A stretch of DNA of 64,000 bases from Ga0077527 sp038106575 (GTDB lineage Bacteria > Pseudomonadota > Gammaproteobacteria > Burkholderiales > SG8-41): positions 11,850-75,849 of the forward strand of contig JAYOED010000005.1 of assembly GCA_038106575.1 (NCBI GenBank), read 5' to 3'. Positions within the stretch are counted from its first letter, which is position 1, and each line of letters opens with the position of its first letter. Below the pieces are notes generated by a model. That model had not been told where the DNA came from, searched no databases, and was given only the letters and a program-made list of their open reading frames with translations. Below are positions 1 through 9,051 of the stretch, in pieces. The position numbers and the translations under genes were made by a program.

Positions 1-249
1 TCCGCATGGCAGTTGAACAGAAAAAACCAATTGGAAATGGATTTCAGGGAATATCAGAGCACCATCGATGTTCAAGTCCGGATCATCGACTGACTACCGG
101 ATACGCGCAAAGCCCTGGCATCCGTCACGCCAGAGCGCAGCTTGATAATAGCCGGGGCAGTAGAAGGTCTGCGTGCCGCGGTCAAGTCCATAGCCGCAGC
201 GATCACAGCCGGCATGGAAGCCTTGCGCCGGATCGCGGCGGCGCGCTGA
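1..249 (+). other. Open stretch at the window edge, possible 3' end of a gene
   Basis: The first frame is open from the window edge to a TGA at 91-93 and stays open after it to a TGA at 247-249. Both halves look protein-like, the second being alanine-rich and amphipathic and ending in ALRRIAAAR. I recognise no family. It may be the last 30 residues of a gene cut by the edge followed by chance coding, or one gene with an in-frame stop. It points toward the next gene, which lies on the other strand and ends at 259. Confidence 0.2.
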
Positions 250-258
250 AGCGCTGAG

Positions 259-1041
259 TCAGTGCCTGTCCAGAAACCCCGTCATGGCACGAGTAAAAAT
301 TTCCGACTGCTCCACGTTGGAAAGATGTGCAGCTGACTTAATGATCAGCAATTCCGAGCCGCGCAGATTGGCGTGTATCTGCCTGGCCATCTCGGGCGGG
401 GTTCCATGATCCTGGTCGCCGACAATGACTAGTGCAGGACAATTGATTTCCTTCAGGCGATCAAGCACGTCAATTTTCGCAATCGCATCACAACAGCCGG
501 CAAAACCATCCACCGGCGTGCTGCGTATATCGTTGCCGATGCGGGAAATGACTTCGGGATGCGCTGTGCGATAAGGCTCGGTAAACCAGCGTCCCAGTGT
601 GCTCTCGACCAGCGCATCCATGCCTTTTTCCCTGGCCATGAGGATGCGGTCGCCCCACATCTGCGCTGCGTTGGGCGGACGCCGGCTCGTCGTATCGGCC
701 AGCACCATGCTGCGGAATACGCCGGGATATTTAAGCGCATAGGTCTCACCGATCATGCCGCCCATTGACAACCCCGCCCAGTGAGTCTCGCGGATCCCCA
801 GCGCGGCAAACAAGCCATGCACGTCGTCCGCCATCTGCTCCAGCGTATAGGGCCCCTGTGGTGCACTGCTTCCGCCGTGGCCACGAGTGTCAAAGCGCAG
901 GACCTTGTAACGCTTGGTCAGTTGCGCCATCTGCGGATCCCACATCGATAGGTTGCAGGCCAGTGAATGTGACATCGTCAGCCACGGCCCTTCACCTTCG
1001 ATGACGCAATTAAGTTCAATACCGTTGGTTTTGATTTTCAT
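259..1041 (-). CDS. Alpha/beta hydrolase, 3-oxoadipate enol-lactonase-like
   Basis: This 260-residue protein is a single alpha/beta-hydrolase domain of the PcaD type. The nucleophile elbow GLSMGG puts the catalytic serine near residue 92, the acid is in VGDQD near 209-211, and the histidine in SAAHLSN near 239. Length and the motif FDTRGHG near 50-56 fit enol-lactonases of the beta-ketoadipate pathway, which hydrolyse a lactone ring in the cytoplasm. No other pca genes are nearby, so the true substrate is open. The gene lies 13 nt downstream of a Bug binding protein on the same strand, suggesting that the binding protein captures a carboxylate used in the same pathway. Confidence 0.8.
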   Translation of the reverse strand: MKIKTNGIELNCVIEGEGPWLTMSHSLACNLSMWDPQMAQLTKRYKVLRFDTRGHGGSSAPQGPYTLEQMADDVHGLFAALGIRETHWAGLSMGGMIGETYALKYPGVFRSMVLADTTSRRPPNAAQMWGDRILMAREKGMDALVESTLGRWFTEPYRTAHPEVISRIGNDIRSTPVDGFAGCCDAIAKIDVLDRLKEINCPALVIVGDQDHGTPPEMARQIHANLRGSELLIIKSAAHLSNVEQSEIFTRAMTGFLDRH

Positions 1042-1054
1042 GATGATTCTTCGA

Positions 1055-2041
1055 TCAGCGCGCCCTGATGTTGCCCGCTCGCGCCAGTTTCGTAAAAGTC
1101 GCGATATCAGCGGCTATGCGCTTGTCGAATGCCTCCGGGGTGGTCGGGCTTGGGTCGAGTCCGATCGGTGACCAGCGCCGGCGCGCATCCGCGTCACTCA
1201 AAATCTTTCCCACTTCCCTGTTGTAACGCCCGATCAGCTGGCGCGGCGTCTTACTGTTGGTCAGCAGGCCGAACCACAATATCGAGTCGTAACCAGGAAC
1301 TCCGGATTCGGCAATGGTCGGCACGTCAGGCAGCAGCGGATCACGCTTCTGCGACGATACGCCCAGGCCGATCACCCTTCCTTCACGTACCAGGCTAACC
1401 GCGCTGGCAATCGGTGACATGAAGAACTCCACGCGACCCGTCACCGCCTCGGTCATGGCCTCGGGTATTCCCTTGAACGGAATGTGCTCGACATTGATTT
1501 TCGCCATACTCTTCAGAAGTTCTCCGGCAAAATGGGTGCCGCTGCCGACGCCGGCGGAGGAAAAATTCAGCTGTCCCGGTTTTGCCCGGGCCGCAGCCAA
1601 CAGCGCCTTCAACGACCGGTAACCGGTGGAGGGCGCAGCGACTAGTACGTATTTGGATGTTGCCGTCAATGTGATGCCTGCCAGGTCGCGGCGCGCATCG
1701 TAGGGCAATTTGTCATAAATTGCCGGCGCAACCGCATGCGCGGAAGAAACAGAAAGCAATGTATAGCCGTCGGGATTAGCGTTTGCAGCAATGTTGGCTG
1801 CGATGGTGCCCCCGGCACCGGGCCGGTTGTCAACGATTACCTGCTGAGCAAACTGCTGGGTCAATTTCTGCGCGATATAGCGCGCGGTGATATCAGGGCC
1901 GCCGCCGGGCGTGAAACCGATAAGGATGCGGATCGGCTTGACTGGAAAGTCCCCTTCCGCCCCGGGCTTTTGCTGAGCCGCGTGCAAAGGCAAAACCAAG
2001 GCTGCGCATACCATCGCGGCGACTATCAGTGTGGTTTTCAT
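1055..2041 (-). CDS. Bug/TctC-family tripartite tricarboxylate transporter binding protein
   Basis: This is a periplasmic solute-binding protein of the Bug family, 328 residues from the chosen ATG at 2041. That start follows a strong AAGGAG and begins a signal peptide (MKTTLIVAAMVCAALVLPL). An upstream in-frame ATG at 2083 lacks a ribosome site. Family marks are FPVKPIRILIGFTPGGGPD just after the signal peptide, VDNRPGAGGTIAA, and HIPFKG in the middle. Such proteins bind small carboxylates or aromatic acids and normally feed a TctAB permease, but no permease is adjacent. It ends 13 nt before the enol-lactonase-like hydrolase gene, so the two probably form one transcript. Confidence 0.9.
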   Translation of the reverse strand: MKTTLIVAAMVCAALVLPLHAAQQKPGAEGDFPVKPIRILIGFTPGGGPDITARYIAQKLTQQFAQQVIVDNRPGAGGTIAANIAANANPDGYTLLSVSSAHAVAPAIYDKLPYDARRDLAGITLTATSKYVLVAAPSTGYRSLKALLAAARAKPGQLNFSSAGVGSGTHFAGELLKSMAKINVEHIPFKGIPEAMTEAVTGRVEFFMSPIASAVSLVREGRVIGLGVSSQKRDPLLPDVPTIAESGVPGYDSILWFGLLTNSKTPRQLIGRYNREVGKILSDADARRRWSPIGLDPSPTTPEAFDKRIAADIATFTKLARAGNIRAR

Positions 2042-2184
2042 CAATGCTCCTTTTTGGAAATGAAGAATCTGCACGCGCGGCACTATACCAGCACCAGAGA
2101 CGCATCAGCATGTGGAACAGCGCACCGGCGACCGGGTTTCCCCGTTATGCTTGTTTGAATATTGCCTATCCAAGCGACCAGATC

Positions 2185-2937
2185 ATGGAAGAAGAACAGG
2201 AACTCGCAGGCTGCACCGCGCTTGTCACCGGTGCTGCAAAAAACATTGGCCGCGCCATCGCGCTGGAACTGGCCGCGGCCGGCGCAAGGATCATGATCAA
2301 CACCCGTGCTTCCAAAGCAGACGCGGAAGCTGTGGCGGCCGAAATCACCAAGGCTGGCGGTACCGCTGCGGTATTCGTCGCCGACATCGCCGATGGTTCC
2401 GCCGTGCAACGCATGCACTCCGAAATTCATGCCGGTTTCGGTACCGTCGACATTCTGGTGCTCAACGCCTCGGTGCGCCGAGAAATTCCGTTCACCGAGA
2501 TGACTTACCAGGAGTGGCGTGAAGTGATGGGGATTTCACTGGACGGGTCGTTTCACTGCATCAAAGCCGTGCTGCCAGGAATGATCGCAGCCGGCCGCGG
2601 TTGCATTATTACCCTGGCCGGCGACAGCGCATTAAGCGGCGCCGTCGGCAAGGTGCACAGTTCTTCGGCCAAGAGCGGACTCGCCGGCATGACTCGCGCA
2701 CTGGCGCGTGAACTCGGACCGAAAAACATCCGCGTCAACTGCATCTCGCCCGGCCACTTCAACACCACACGTCCTGCGCACCGTGCCGCGCGGCCTGATG
2801 CTGCCGACCACATCCCGATCGGCCGTTATGGGGAACCTCCGGAAATTGCCGCGCTCGCCCGCTTTCTCTGCGGACCGGGCGCAGCCTACATCACCGGACA
2901 GACCATCCATGCCAACGGCGGCCAGTGGATGTTTTAA
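2185..2937 (+). CDS. Short-chain dehydrogenase/reductase with an altered active site
   Basis: A 250-residue SDR-fold protein. The nucleotide-binding motif TGAAKNIG is at residues 15-22 and the NAS structural motif at 94-96. The usual catalytic YxxxK is changed: the lysine is at 163 (SSSAKSG), but the tyrosine position (159) is serine. Some SDR branches, such as dienoyl-CoA reductases, also lack the tyrosine, so this may be another chemistry or a non-catalytic member. The C-terminus has the usual ITGQTIHANGG. The start at 2185 was chosen because it places the dinucleotide motif at the normal distance; in-frame starts at 2029 and 2110 would run into the divergent Bug gene's leader. Confidence 0.8.
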   Translation: MEEEQELAGCTALVTGAAKNIGRAIALELAAAGARIMINTRASKADAEAVAAEITKAGGTAAVFVADIADGSAVQRMHSEIHAGFGTVDILVLNASVRREIPFTEMTYQEWREVMGISLDGSFHCIKAVLPGMIAAGRGCIITLAGDSALSGAVGKVHSSSAKSGLAGMTRALARELGPKNIRVNCISPGHFNTTRPAHRAARPDAADHIPIGRYGEPPEIAALARFLCGPGAAYITGQTIHANGGQWMF

Positions 2938-2952
2938 AATATAAATTAAATC

Positions 2953-2968
2953 ATATACTTAAGTATAT
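2953..2968. promoter_or_regulatory. Perfect 16-bp palindrome ahead of the CMD gene
   Basis: ATATACTTAAGTATAT is a perfect palindrome in an AT-rich 46-bp gap, 15 bp before the next start codon. It looks like a binding site for a dimeric regulator overlapping a promoter. The half-site TATACTTAA recurs at 19587-19595 in front of the quinone oxidoreductase gene. No regulator gene adjoins it. Confidence 0.4.
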
Positions 2969-2983
2969 TCACTGGAGAAGACG

Positions 2984-3559
2984 ATGCCCGCCTTGCCTGC
3001 TGAGCGCCTGCCGCGCATTCCACCGGAACAATGGACTGATGAACAGAAGAAAGTTGCCGCTGCGATCGCCTCCGGACCGCGCGGTGAAGTGCGCGGACCG
3101 TTCCTAGCGCTACTGCGCAGTCCCGGCCTCGCCCATACCGTGCAGCAAGTCGGCGAATATCTGCGCTTCAAATGTCCGCTCGACCGCCGTATCGCCGAAA
3201 TGGCGACGCTGATGGCTGCACGCCACTGGACCCAGCAATACGAATGGCAATCGCACTACAAGCACGCGATGAAAGCCGGGCTGCGTCCCGCAATCGCCGA
3301 AGCCATCGCTGAAGGCCGCCGCCCTGATGGCATGGCCACCGACGAAGAAGCATTGCATGACATGCTTACCGAACTACTGCACAATAAGAGTGTGAGTGAT
3401 GCCACCTATGCCCGTGCCGTGAAATTGTTCGGTGAACAGGGTGTGATCGAGCTGATTTCAGTAGCCGGCTATTACGCAATGCTGGCGATGATCCTCAACG
3501 TCGCACGCAAGGAACTCCCTGCCGGACAGGAGCCGATGCTGCCGGTTTTTCCACATTAA
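2984..3559 (+). CDS. Carboxymuconolactone decarboxylase (CMD)/AhpD-fold family protein
   Basis: A 191-residue all-helical protein of the CMD superfamily, recognised from MATLMAARHWTQQYEWQSH near residues 73-91 and the following helix (AMKAGLRPAIAEAIAEG). Members include gamma-carboxymuconolactone decarboxylase and AhpD peroxidase partners. AhpD needs a CxxC pair, which is absent: the only cysteine in the core is residue 64. A decarboxylase-like or structural role is therefore more likely than thiol peroxidase activity. The ATG follows GGAGAA at good spacing. It sits 46 bp after the SDR gene and ahead of a TfdA-type dioxygenase, suggesting a shared catabolic pathway for an acidic aromatic or ring compound. 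Confidence 0.8.
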   Translation: MPALPAERLPRIPPEQWTDEQKKVAAAIASGPRGEVRGPFLALLRSPGLAHTVQQVGEYLRFKCPLDRRIAEMATLMAARHWTQQYEWQSHYKHAMKAGLRPAIAEAIAEGRRPDGMATDEEALHDMLTELLHNKSVSDATYARAVKLFGEQGVIELISVAGYYAMLAMILNVARKELPAGQEPMLPVFPH

Positions 3560-3656
3560 GGACTGTATGGCGCGGCAGGCACAGCCGCGCTTGCCGGACC
3601 ATATTACTCAGTGTTAATAATGGCGCGGACGGCACTTGTCGGAGGAAAACAGCCCA

Positions 3657-4615
3657 ATGACTATCGCAATACCCCCGCCGCATACCGGCACCGTCATCAG
3701 CGGGCGCATCGGTAACATCGAAATCACGCCCCTGCCGGGCGTCATGGGCGCGGAAATCCGCGGCCTCGACCTGCGCCGACTCGACGACGACAGCTTCCGT
3801 ATCCTGCACCAGGCCTATCTGGATCACCTGCTGGTGCTGCTGCGCGACCAGCAACTGGACGATTCGGACATGGTCGCCGTGGCGCGCCGCTTCGGTGAAT
3901 TCGAACTGCCTCCGGTCACCGCACTGGATGTGCCTCACCGCAACACGCACCCGGAAATCACCGTGGTGTCCAACGTCAAGGTTGACGGTTTGCCGATCGG
4001 GCAACTTGGCGACGGCGAGATTATCTGGCACAGCGACTATTCGTTTCGCGAAGTCGTTGCCGGCATGCGCATGCTGTATGCACTGGAAGTGCCGCCAGCG
4101 GGTGAAGGCGCCAACACAGAGTTCTGCAACACCTATGCGGCGTACGATGCCCTGTCCGACGTACTGAAGCGCCGCGTACATGGAGCCACCATCAAGCACG
4201 ACACGGCATACGACACCAACCAGAAACNNNNNNNNNNGCAGTAGACGATCCGCGATTGGGCAACGGGCCGGATCATCCTGTCGTTTCCACACATCCTGAC
4301 ACCGGCTGCAACAGCTTGTTTCTCGGTCGCAGACCGAAGCATTATGTCAACGGTTGCACGCCGGAGGAATCTGAAACCCTGCTCGACGCACTGTGGAAGC
4401 ACACCACCCAGCAGCGCTTTCGGATCGCACATGTCTGGCGGCAAAGAGACGTTGTGCTGTGGGACAACCGCTGCACCCTGCATCGTCGTGGCGCGTTCAA
4501 TCCTGCGGCGCGGCGCATCATGCACGCCACCCAGATCAAGGGACACAGGCCGTTCGAGGCACCGGATGCCGCATCGCGGCCGCCGCATCCGCGGGCAGGA
4601 CGGGTCAGAACATGA
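3657..4615 (+). CDS. TauD/TfdA-family Fe(II)/2-oxoglutarate dioxygenase, interrupted by an assembly gap
   Basis: Two parts of one dioxygenase lie either side of ten N at 4228-4237. The first part carries the iron ligands in WHSDYSF; the second carries LFLGRR, the distal iron histidine in CTLHRRG and the 2-oxoglutarate arginine in RRIMHATQIKG. The parts are in different frames, which shows that the N run is a placeholder and not the true length. By comparison with the paralogue at 62172-63068, roughly 10-20 residues are missing. The start at 3657 follows GGAGG at normal spacing. Family members hydroxylate substrates such as taurine or 2,4-D with 2-oxoglutarate and oxygen; the substrate here cannot be told. 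Confidence 0.85.
4228..4237. other. Assembly gap (10 N)
   Basis: Ten unknown bases inside the dioxygenase gene. The reading frame does not match across the run, so its real size is unknown. Confidence 0.99.
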
Positions 4616-4657
4616 ATCCGCGGAACAAAACACACAACCACACTTGAAAAATCCATC

Positions 4658-5695
4658 ATGAAAGCAGCAATCCTTCACGGCGGCAGTGATCTGCGCCATG
4701 AAACCGTACCCGATCCGACCCCCGGTCCGCGTGACGCCGTCATCAGAGTGCATGCCTGCTCGATCTGTGGCTCGGACCTGCATGCCTTTCACGGCAAGCA
4801 TCCGCGACTGACTTTTCCGCGCATCCTCGGCCACGAGTTCGCTGGTGAAATCGTCGCGCTGGGCAAGGATCTGCGCGGGTTCAAGGTCGGCCAGCGGGTG
4901 TGCTGCGACATTGATTTCGCCTGCGGACAGTGCGGTCCCTGCAGGGCAGGTCGCGGCAACATCTGCGAGAAGCTACGCACCATGGGCTTCGACCGCGACG
5001 GTGCCTACGCCGAGTACGCGCTGGTTCCTGATTTCAACCTGCACCCGCTGCCGGACAATGTCAGCTACGACCAGGCTTCGACGGTGCAGGTGCTGGGCAT
5101 CAGCTATCACGCCGTTGCCCACCGCGTGCTGCCGAAACCCGGAGAAAAAATCGCCGTCATCGGCACCGGGCCGATCGGGCTGGGCGCTGCGCTGATCGCG
5201 CAGGCCATGGGCGCCGAGGTCACCATCACAGACATCCTCGACTATCGGCTCGCCAAAGCACGTGAACTGGGCATCGCCGGATCAATTGACGCAAAAAATA
5301 CCGACATGCGCGCACGCGCGCTCGAGCTGACCGGCGGCCACGGCTTCGACAAGGTGGTCGAGTGCGTCGGCGGACTGCAGGAGCGCACGGTCACCGACGC
5401 CGTGAGCATGGTCAAACGTGGCGGCCAGATCACCGTGGTTGGCACTTTCCCCGAGAACAAGGCCACGATCCCGATCGCCTACATCAAGGACCGCGAAATT
5501 GACCTCAATTTCTCACGAGGCAATTTCCAGGCCTTCAAACCCTGCCTGGAACTGGTCGCCAGCGGCAAAATCAATCCTGACCTGTACATCAGTCACCGCT
5601 TTCCACTGGGCCGTGCCGAAGACGCGCTGAAGCTGCTCGAGGCGCGTAACGTTGAGGCGCACAAAATTGTGCTGCATCCTCAGGTAGCAGCGTAA
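4658..5695 (+). CDS. Zinc-dependent alcohol/polyol dehydrogenase (MDR family)
   Basis: A 345-residue medium-chain dehydrogenase of the threonine/sorbitol dehydrogenase type. Catalytic zinc ligands are C37 (SICGSD) and H59-E60 (LGHEF). The structural zinc site has the classic spacing C89, C92, C95, C103. The dinucleotide motif GTGPIG lies at 169-174 and probably binds NAD. It oxidises a secondary alcohol or polyol in the cytoplasm. The gene follows the dioxygenase by 42 bp and precedes a Bug binding protein, so the block 3657-6749 plausibly imports and oxidises one carboxylate substrate. Confidence 0.85.
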   Translation: MKAAILHGGSDLRHETVPDPTPGPRDAVIRVHACSICGSDLHAFHGKHPRLTFPRILGHEFAGEIVALGKDLRGFKVGQRVCCDIDFACGQCGPCRAGRGNICEKLRTMGFDRDGAYAEYALVPDFNLHPLPDNVSYDQASTVQVLGISYHAVAHRVLPKPGEKIAVIGTGPIGLGAALIAQAMGAEVTITDILDYRLAKARELGIAGSIDAKNTDMRARALELTGGHGFDKVVECVGGLQERTVTDAVSMVKRGGQITVVGTFPENKATIPIAYIKDREIDLNFSRGNFQAFKPCLELVASGKINPDLYISHRFPLGRAEDALKLLEARNVEAHKIVLHPQVAA

Positions 5696-5765
5696 TCGGG
5701 AACAACGGCATTACAACAACCGCGCCGCATCCCGCGTAATCCACGTCACCAAAGGAGGAATCAAA

Positions 5766-6749
5766 ATGCCCAGCTTCAAACGCCTGTCTATCGTGCTTGC
5801 CGGTCTGCTCGTCACAACCTGCGCTGCACAGGCCGTGGCGCAACAGAATTATCCTGCTAGGCCAATCCGCATGCTGATCCCGTTTCCTGCGGGCGGCGCA
5901 TCCGACACTATCGGCCGCGCGCTCGGCGACCAGCTCGCAGCACAGTTCAACCAGACCGTGGTCGTCGACAACCGCCCTGGCGCCGCAGGTCGACTCGCCA
6001 CCGAGATGCTCACCCGTGCCGAGCCCGACGGCCATACGCTGCTGATCGGCGGTGTAGGCCCGCTGGCGATCAGCCCCGTCGTATACAAGAAATTATCATA
6101 TAACATCGAGCGTGATTTCACCGCCATTACCATGGCTGCGGAACTGATCAACGTGATGGTCGTCAATCCATCGATCGGCGGCGTCACAACGATTCCACAG
6201 TTCATCAATTACGCCAAGGGCCAGGCCGGCCGCGTGCGCTTCGGCAGCTCCGGACCGGGCCAGCTTGATCATTTGGCGGGAGAATTCTTCCAGCGCCTCG
6301 CCGGCTTCAAGATGACGCACGTGCCGTACAAGGGCGGTGGCCCGGCGCTGGTTGATCTGGTGTCCGGCGACATTCAGGTGATGTTTGCCACCTATGTCAC
6401 CGCGGTCCCTCACATCCGCAGCGGCCGCCTACGTGCACTGGGCGTGGTCACGCCCGAGCGCAAGGCCCTGCTGCCTGACCTGCCCGCCATTGGTGAAACG
6501 GTGCGCGGCTTCGGCGTCAGCAACTGGAACGGTGTTTTTGCGCCAGGAAGAACTCCGGCGCCGGTGGTCAGCAAGCTGTTTACCGCCGTCAACAAGGCGC
6601 TGCCGACGGCGGAAGTTACACGACGCCTCAACGCCGTGGGCATCATGCCGCTGGGCAGCCAGTCGAGCGCCGAGTTCGTGCGCTTCATCCGCGATGACAC
6701 CGCACGCTGGGCAAAAATCACCCGGGATGCCGGCATCAAGCTGGATTAA
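5766..6749 (+). CDS. Bug/TctC-family binding protein
   Basis: A 327-residue periplasmic binding protein with an N-terminal signal peptide ending near AQAVAQQ. It has the Bug marks YPARPIRMLIPFPAGGASD, VVDNRPGAAG and THVPYKGGGP. The ATG is preceded by a perfect AAGGAGG, suggesting strong translation. It presumably captures a carboxylated solute for a tripartite tricarboxylate transporter encoded elsewhere, since no TctA or TctB partner adjoins it. It follows the MDR dehydrogenase on the same strand and precedes an MFS transporter gene by 51 bp. Confidence 0.9.
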   Translation: MPSFKRLSIVLAGLLVTTCAAQAVAQQNYPARPIRMLIPFPAGGASDTIGRALGDQLAAQFNQTVVVDNRPGAAGRLATEMLTRAEPDGHTLLIGGVGPLAISPVVYKKLSYNIERDFTAITMAAELINVMVVNPSIGGVTTIPQFINYAKGQAGRVRFGSSGPGQLDHLAGEFFQRLAGFKMTHVPYKGGGPALVDLVSGDIQVMFATYVTAVPHIRSGRLRALGVVTPERKALLPDLPAIGETVRGFGVSNWNGVFAPGRTPAPVVSKLFTAVNKALPTAEVTRRLNAVGIMPLGSQSSAEFVRFIRDDTARWAKITRDAGIKLD

Positions 6750-6800
6750 TCCATCACCGGCCGACAATCCGGATGCGGATCTGCGGCACCTGCAGGTGCC

Positions 6801-8030
6801 GTGCCCACCGCATTCCGGGCTACCCGAGAAGCGTTGAGTATCATGTTCCTGCTGCTTGCACTACTGGCGGGCCATGCCTTTGCCACGATGGCAACGCTGG
6901 TGCTGCCTGCGGTCGCGCCGGAGGTTGCACGCGATTACGGCTTCGATCCCTCGCTGATCGGCTACCAGATCAGCCTGGTCAGCACCGGCATGGCGGTCAC
7001 GCTGACGCTGTTCGGCAACGCCAGCCGCCGTTTTGGCGCTGCACGCACCAATCAGGCCGGTCACGGCATGGTTGCTGCCGGCATGCTCCTCATGCTGGCG
7101 CCGTGGAGTGCATTCCTGGTCATCGGGTCACTGATCATGGGGCTCGGTTACGGCATGATCACGCCGTCGGCATCCCACCTGCTGATGCGTTTCACTCCGC
7201 CGGCGCGGCGCAGTACGGTGTTTTCGATGCACCAGGTTGGCATACCTGCTGGCGGCATGCTGGCCGCGCTGATCGCTCCGGCCATCGCGGTGTACGCAGG
7301 CTGGCGCTGGTCTGTCTTTGTCAGCGCGATGCTGATCATCGGTGTCGTCCTACTGATGCAGCTGGATCGCCGGCGCTGGGACGATGACCGTGACGATCAT
7401 GCACCGGCAGTCACGCCGAATCCGCTGGCCGGCGCAGTCACCATCTGGCGTCACCCGCAACTGCGCCTGATTGCGATTGCCGGCGGTTGTTTTTCATGGA
7501 TCCAGTTCTGTGCAGCCACGTTCACCGTGGTGGCCTGCGTAGTTACGCTGGACATGAACCTGGTACTCGCCGGCACGGTACTGACCGTTGTGCAGATCGC
7601 CAGCGCGGGCGGGCGTGTTTTGATCGGCTGGATTGTTGACCGCATGGGCGAAACCGCCCGCGCGCTGGCATGGAGTGCAGGGCTTATGATGCTGTCCACG
7701 TCCGCCGTACTCGCGATTGACCCGGCGCTGCCGCTGACCTGGATCTATGTGCTGTTCGCAGTGTTAGGCGCAAGCTCAGGTTGCTGGCCTGGCGTAACCC
7801 TTGCCGAAGTCGGACGGCTGGCGCCGCAGGGCCAGGTCAGCCTCGCGGTCAGCGGTACTCTGGTCATCACCAATTTCGGAAAATTCGCCGGGCCGATCAT
7901 TTTCGCGAACATTTACGCGCTGATGCACAGCTATGCCATCGCTTTCGCCACGCTGATAGTCCCGGCTGCAGTCGCCCTCTACTGCCTGATTGCAGCGCGC
8001 CGCCCTGAACCTATGCCAGTATCTGGCTGA
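6801..8030 (+). CDS. Major facilitator superfamily transporter
   Basis: A 409-residue polytopic inner-membrane protein with about twelve hydrophobic segments, the first beginning near MFLLLALLAGHAFATMATL. The conserved loop after helix 2 is FGNASRRFGAARTN. The GTG start at 6801 is used; an ATG at 6843 sits just before the first helix and is a fair alternative, since neither has a convincing ribosome site. The substrate is unknown; the context suggests a carboxylate or its product. The last 20 bp overlap the 3' end of the convergent CBS gene, so the two messages are partly antisense. Confidence 0.8.
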   Translation: MPTAFRATREALSIMFLLLALLAGHAFATMATLVLPAVAPEVARDYGFDPSLIGYQISLVSTGMAVTLTLFGNASRRFGAARTNQAGHGMVAAGMLLMLAPWSAFLVIGSLIMGLGYGMITPSASHLLMRFTPPARRSTVFSMHQVGIPAGGMLAALIAPAIAVYAGWRWSVFVSAMLIIGVVLLMQLDRRRWDDDRDDHAPAVTPNPLAGAVTIWRHPQLRLIAIAGGCFSWIQFCAATFTVVACVVTLDMNLVLAGTVLTVVQIASAGGRVLIGWIVDRMGETARALAWSAGLMMLSTSAVLAIDPALPLTWIYVLFAVLGASSGCWPGVTLAEVGRLAPQGQVSLAVSGTLVITNFGKFAGPIIFANIYALMHSYAIAFATLIVPAAVALYCLIAARRPEPMPVSG

Positions 8031-8445
8031 CCTGTTCCTGGCGCAGCAGTTCGTATACAAACGCCTCGAGTTCGGGACCAAAAGCATCGCGCACCGAAAT
8101 CATGCCAAGCAGCTTTCCGTCTTCGGTCACCGGCAGATGACGGAAACGGCCCTCGTGCATCACGCCCAGTGCCTGTGAGAATGAACGGTCAGGGGTGATC
8201 GATTTCGGATTTTTGGTCATTACCTCGCTCAACGGCGTATTGGTGACATCGAGTCCGGTGGCAACGACGCGAAACAGCGCATCGCGCTCGGTAAATACGC
8301 CCGCTAGTTTTTCACCTTCGACGACCATCACAGCGCCGACATTGCGCTCCCGCATCAGGCGCGCCGCATCGGCGACCGTCATGTCCGCCGGCGCGGTCAG
8401 CAGTTCCTGGCCATCGATGATTTCGCGGATTGTTCTTTCGGCCAT
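8011..8445 (-). CDS. Two-CBS-domain protein
   Basis: A 144-residue cytoplasmic protein made of two CBS repeats, roughly residues 10-65 and 75-130 (VADAARLMRERNVGAVMVVE, and the second ending HLPVTEDGKLLGMISVRD). CBS pairs bind adenosine nucleotides and act as energy sensors, often as free-standing regulators. It is the last gene of the minus-strand run from 14119, after the DinB gene, and overlaps the end of the convergent MFS gene by 20 bp. What it regulates cannot be told. Confidence 0.85.
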   Translation of the reverse strand: MAERTIREIIDGQELLTAPADMTVADAARLMRERNVGAVMVVEGEKLAGVFTERDALFRVVATGLDVTNTPLSEVMTKNPKSITPDRSFSQALGVMHEGRFRHLPVTEDGKLLGMISVRDAFGPELEAFVYELLRQEQVSQILA

Positions 8446-8538
8446 ATGCCCTCCTTGCGAAGGAGTTTTCAGGAATCAGCGGATTACGCGGATGCCCGCG
8501 CAGGCCTATATCGATGCTACCCGCCGTGCAGCGGAAGG

Positions 8539-9048
8539 TCAAACGACGGGGCGGAATTTCCCCATGTACACCGGCAAATCCATCAGCGGCGCGCGATGGC
8601 CAGTCACCTGAAACATCATGTCGGCGACAAATCCCCTGTGATAATTGGTATGCATCACCACGTGAAGCAGGATTTCTCCGCGCGTCATCATCCCCCGGTT
8701 CCCGCCGATCAGCGTGTAGGGGACATCCTCGGCAAGTGTGGCATCAGTTTGCGCTTCACTCCAGTCCACATACCACTGATCGACTTTCTGCTGCAGACCA
8801 CGCAGTTCCTCGAGCGGAGGATGGTCCTTGGTGTTACGCGTCTCATAGCCGTGCTCACGACCCTCAAGATGAGCCTGCCAGATGTGGTCGATCACGTAAA
8901 TGTGGTTCAGCGTATGCACCATGTTGCGAAACAGCGAAGTCCGCGGTTTCAGCGCCTCGCCGTCGGGGAGCGCCGTAACGCCTTCGAACATCACGTTGTC
9001 GGACCACTGGTTGTAACGCGCTAGCATGCGTGCGGTAGCGATGTTCAT
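8539..9048 (-). CDS. DinB-family metal-dependent protein
   Basis: A 169-residue DinB/YfiT four-helix protein. The metal-binding histidine triad is visible in LNHIYVIDH (near residue 48) and HVVMHTNYHRG (near 130-140). The family includes bacillithiol or mycothiol transferases and maleylpyruvate isomerase-like enzymes, although in proteobacteria the function is mostly unknown. It starts 3 nt after the stop of the thiamine-diphosphate decarboxylase beta gene, so it is very probably co-translated with it and may act on the same substrate or its thiol adduct. Confidence 0.8.
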   Translation of the reverse strand: MNIATARMLARYNQWSDNVMFEGVTALPDGEALKPRTSLFRNMVHTLNHIYVIDHIWQAHLEGREHGYETRNTKDHPPLEELRGLQQKVDQWYVDWSEAQTDATLAEDVPYTLIGGNRGMMTRGEILLHVVMHTNYHRGFVADMMFQVTGHRAPLMDLPVYMGKFRPVV

Positions 9049-9051
9049 CAG

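Noticed and set aside
1..249. In-frame TGA at 91-93 as a possible selenocysteine codon
   Set aside because: No recognisable family on either side and no suitable hairpin after the TGA; the stretch may not be a gene.
3495..4292. Long minus-strand open frame through the first N run
   Set aside because: It is antisense to the TfdA-type dioxygenase, and its continuity depends on the placeholder N run.
8430..9024. Plus-strand open frames over the DinB gene
   Set aside because: They are shadows of the DinB coding strand, with Arg/Pro/Ser-rich sequence and no family signature.
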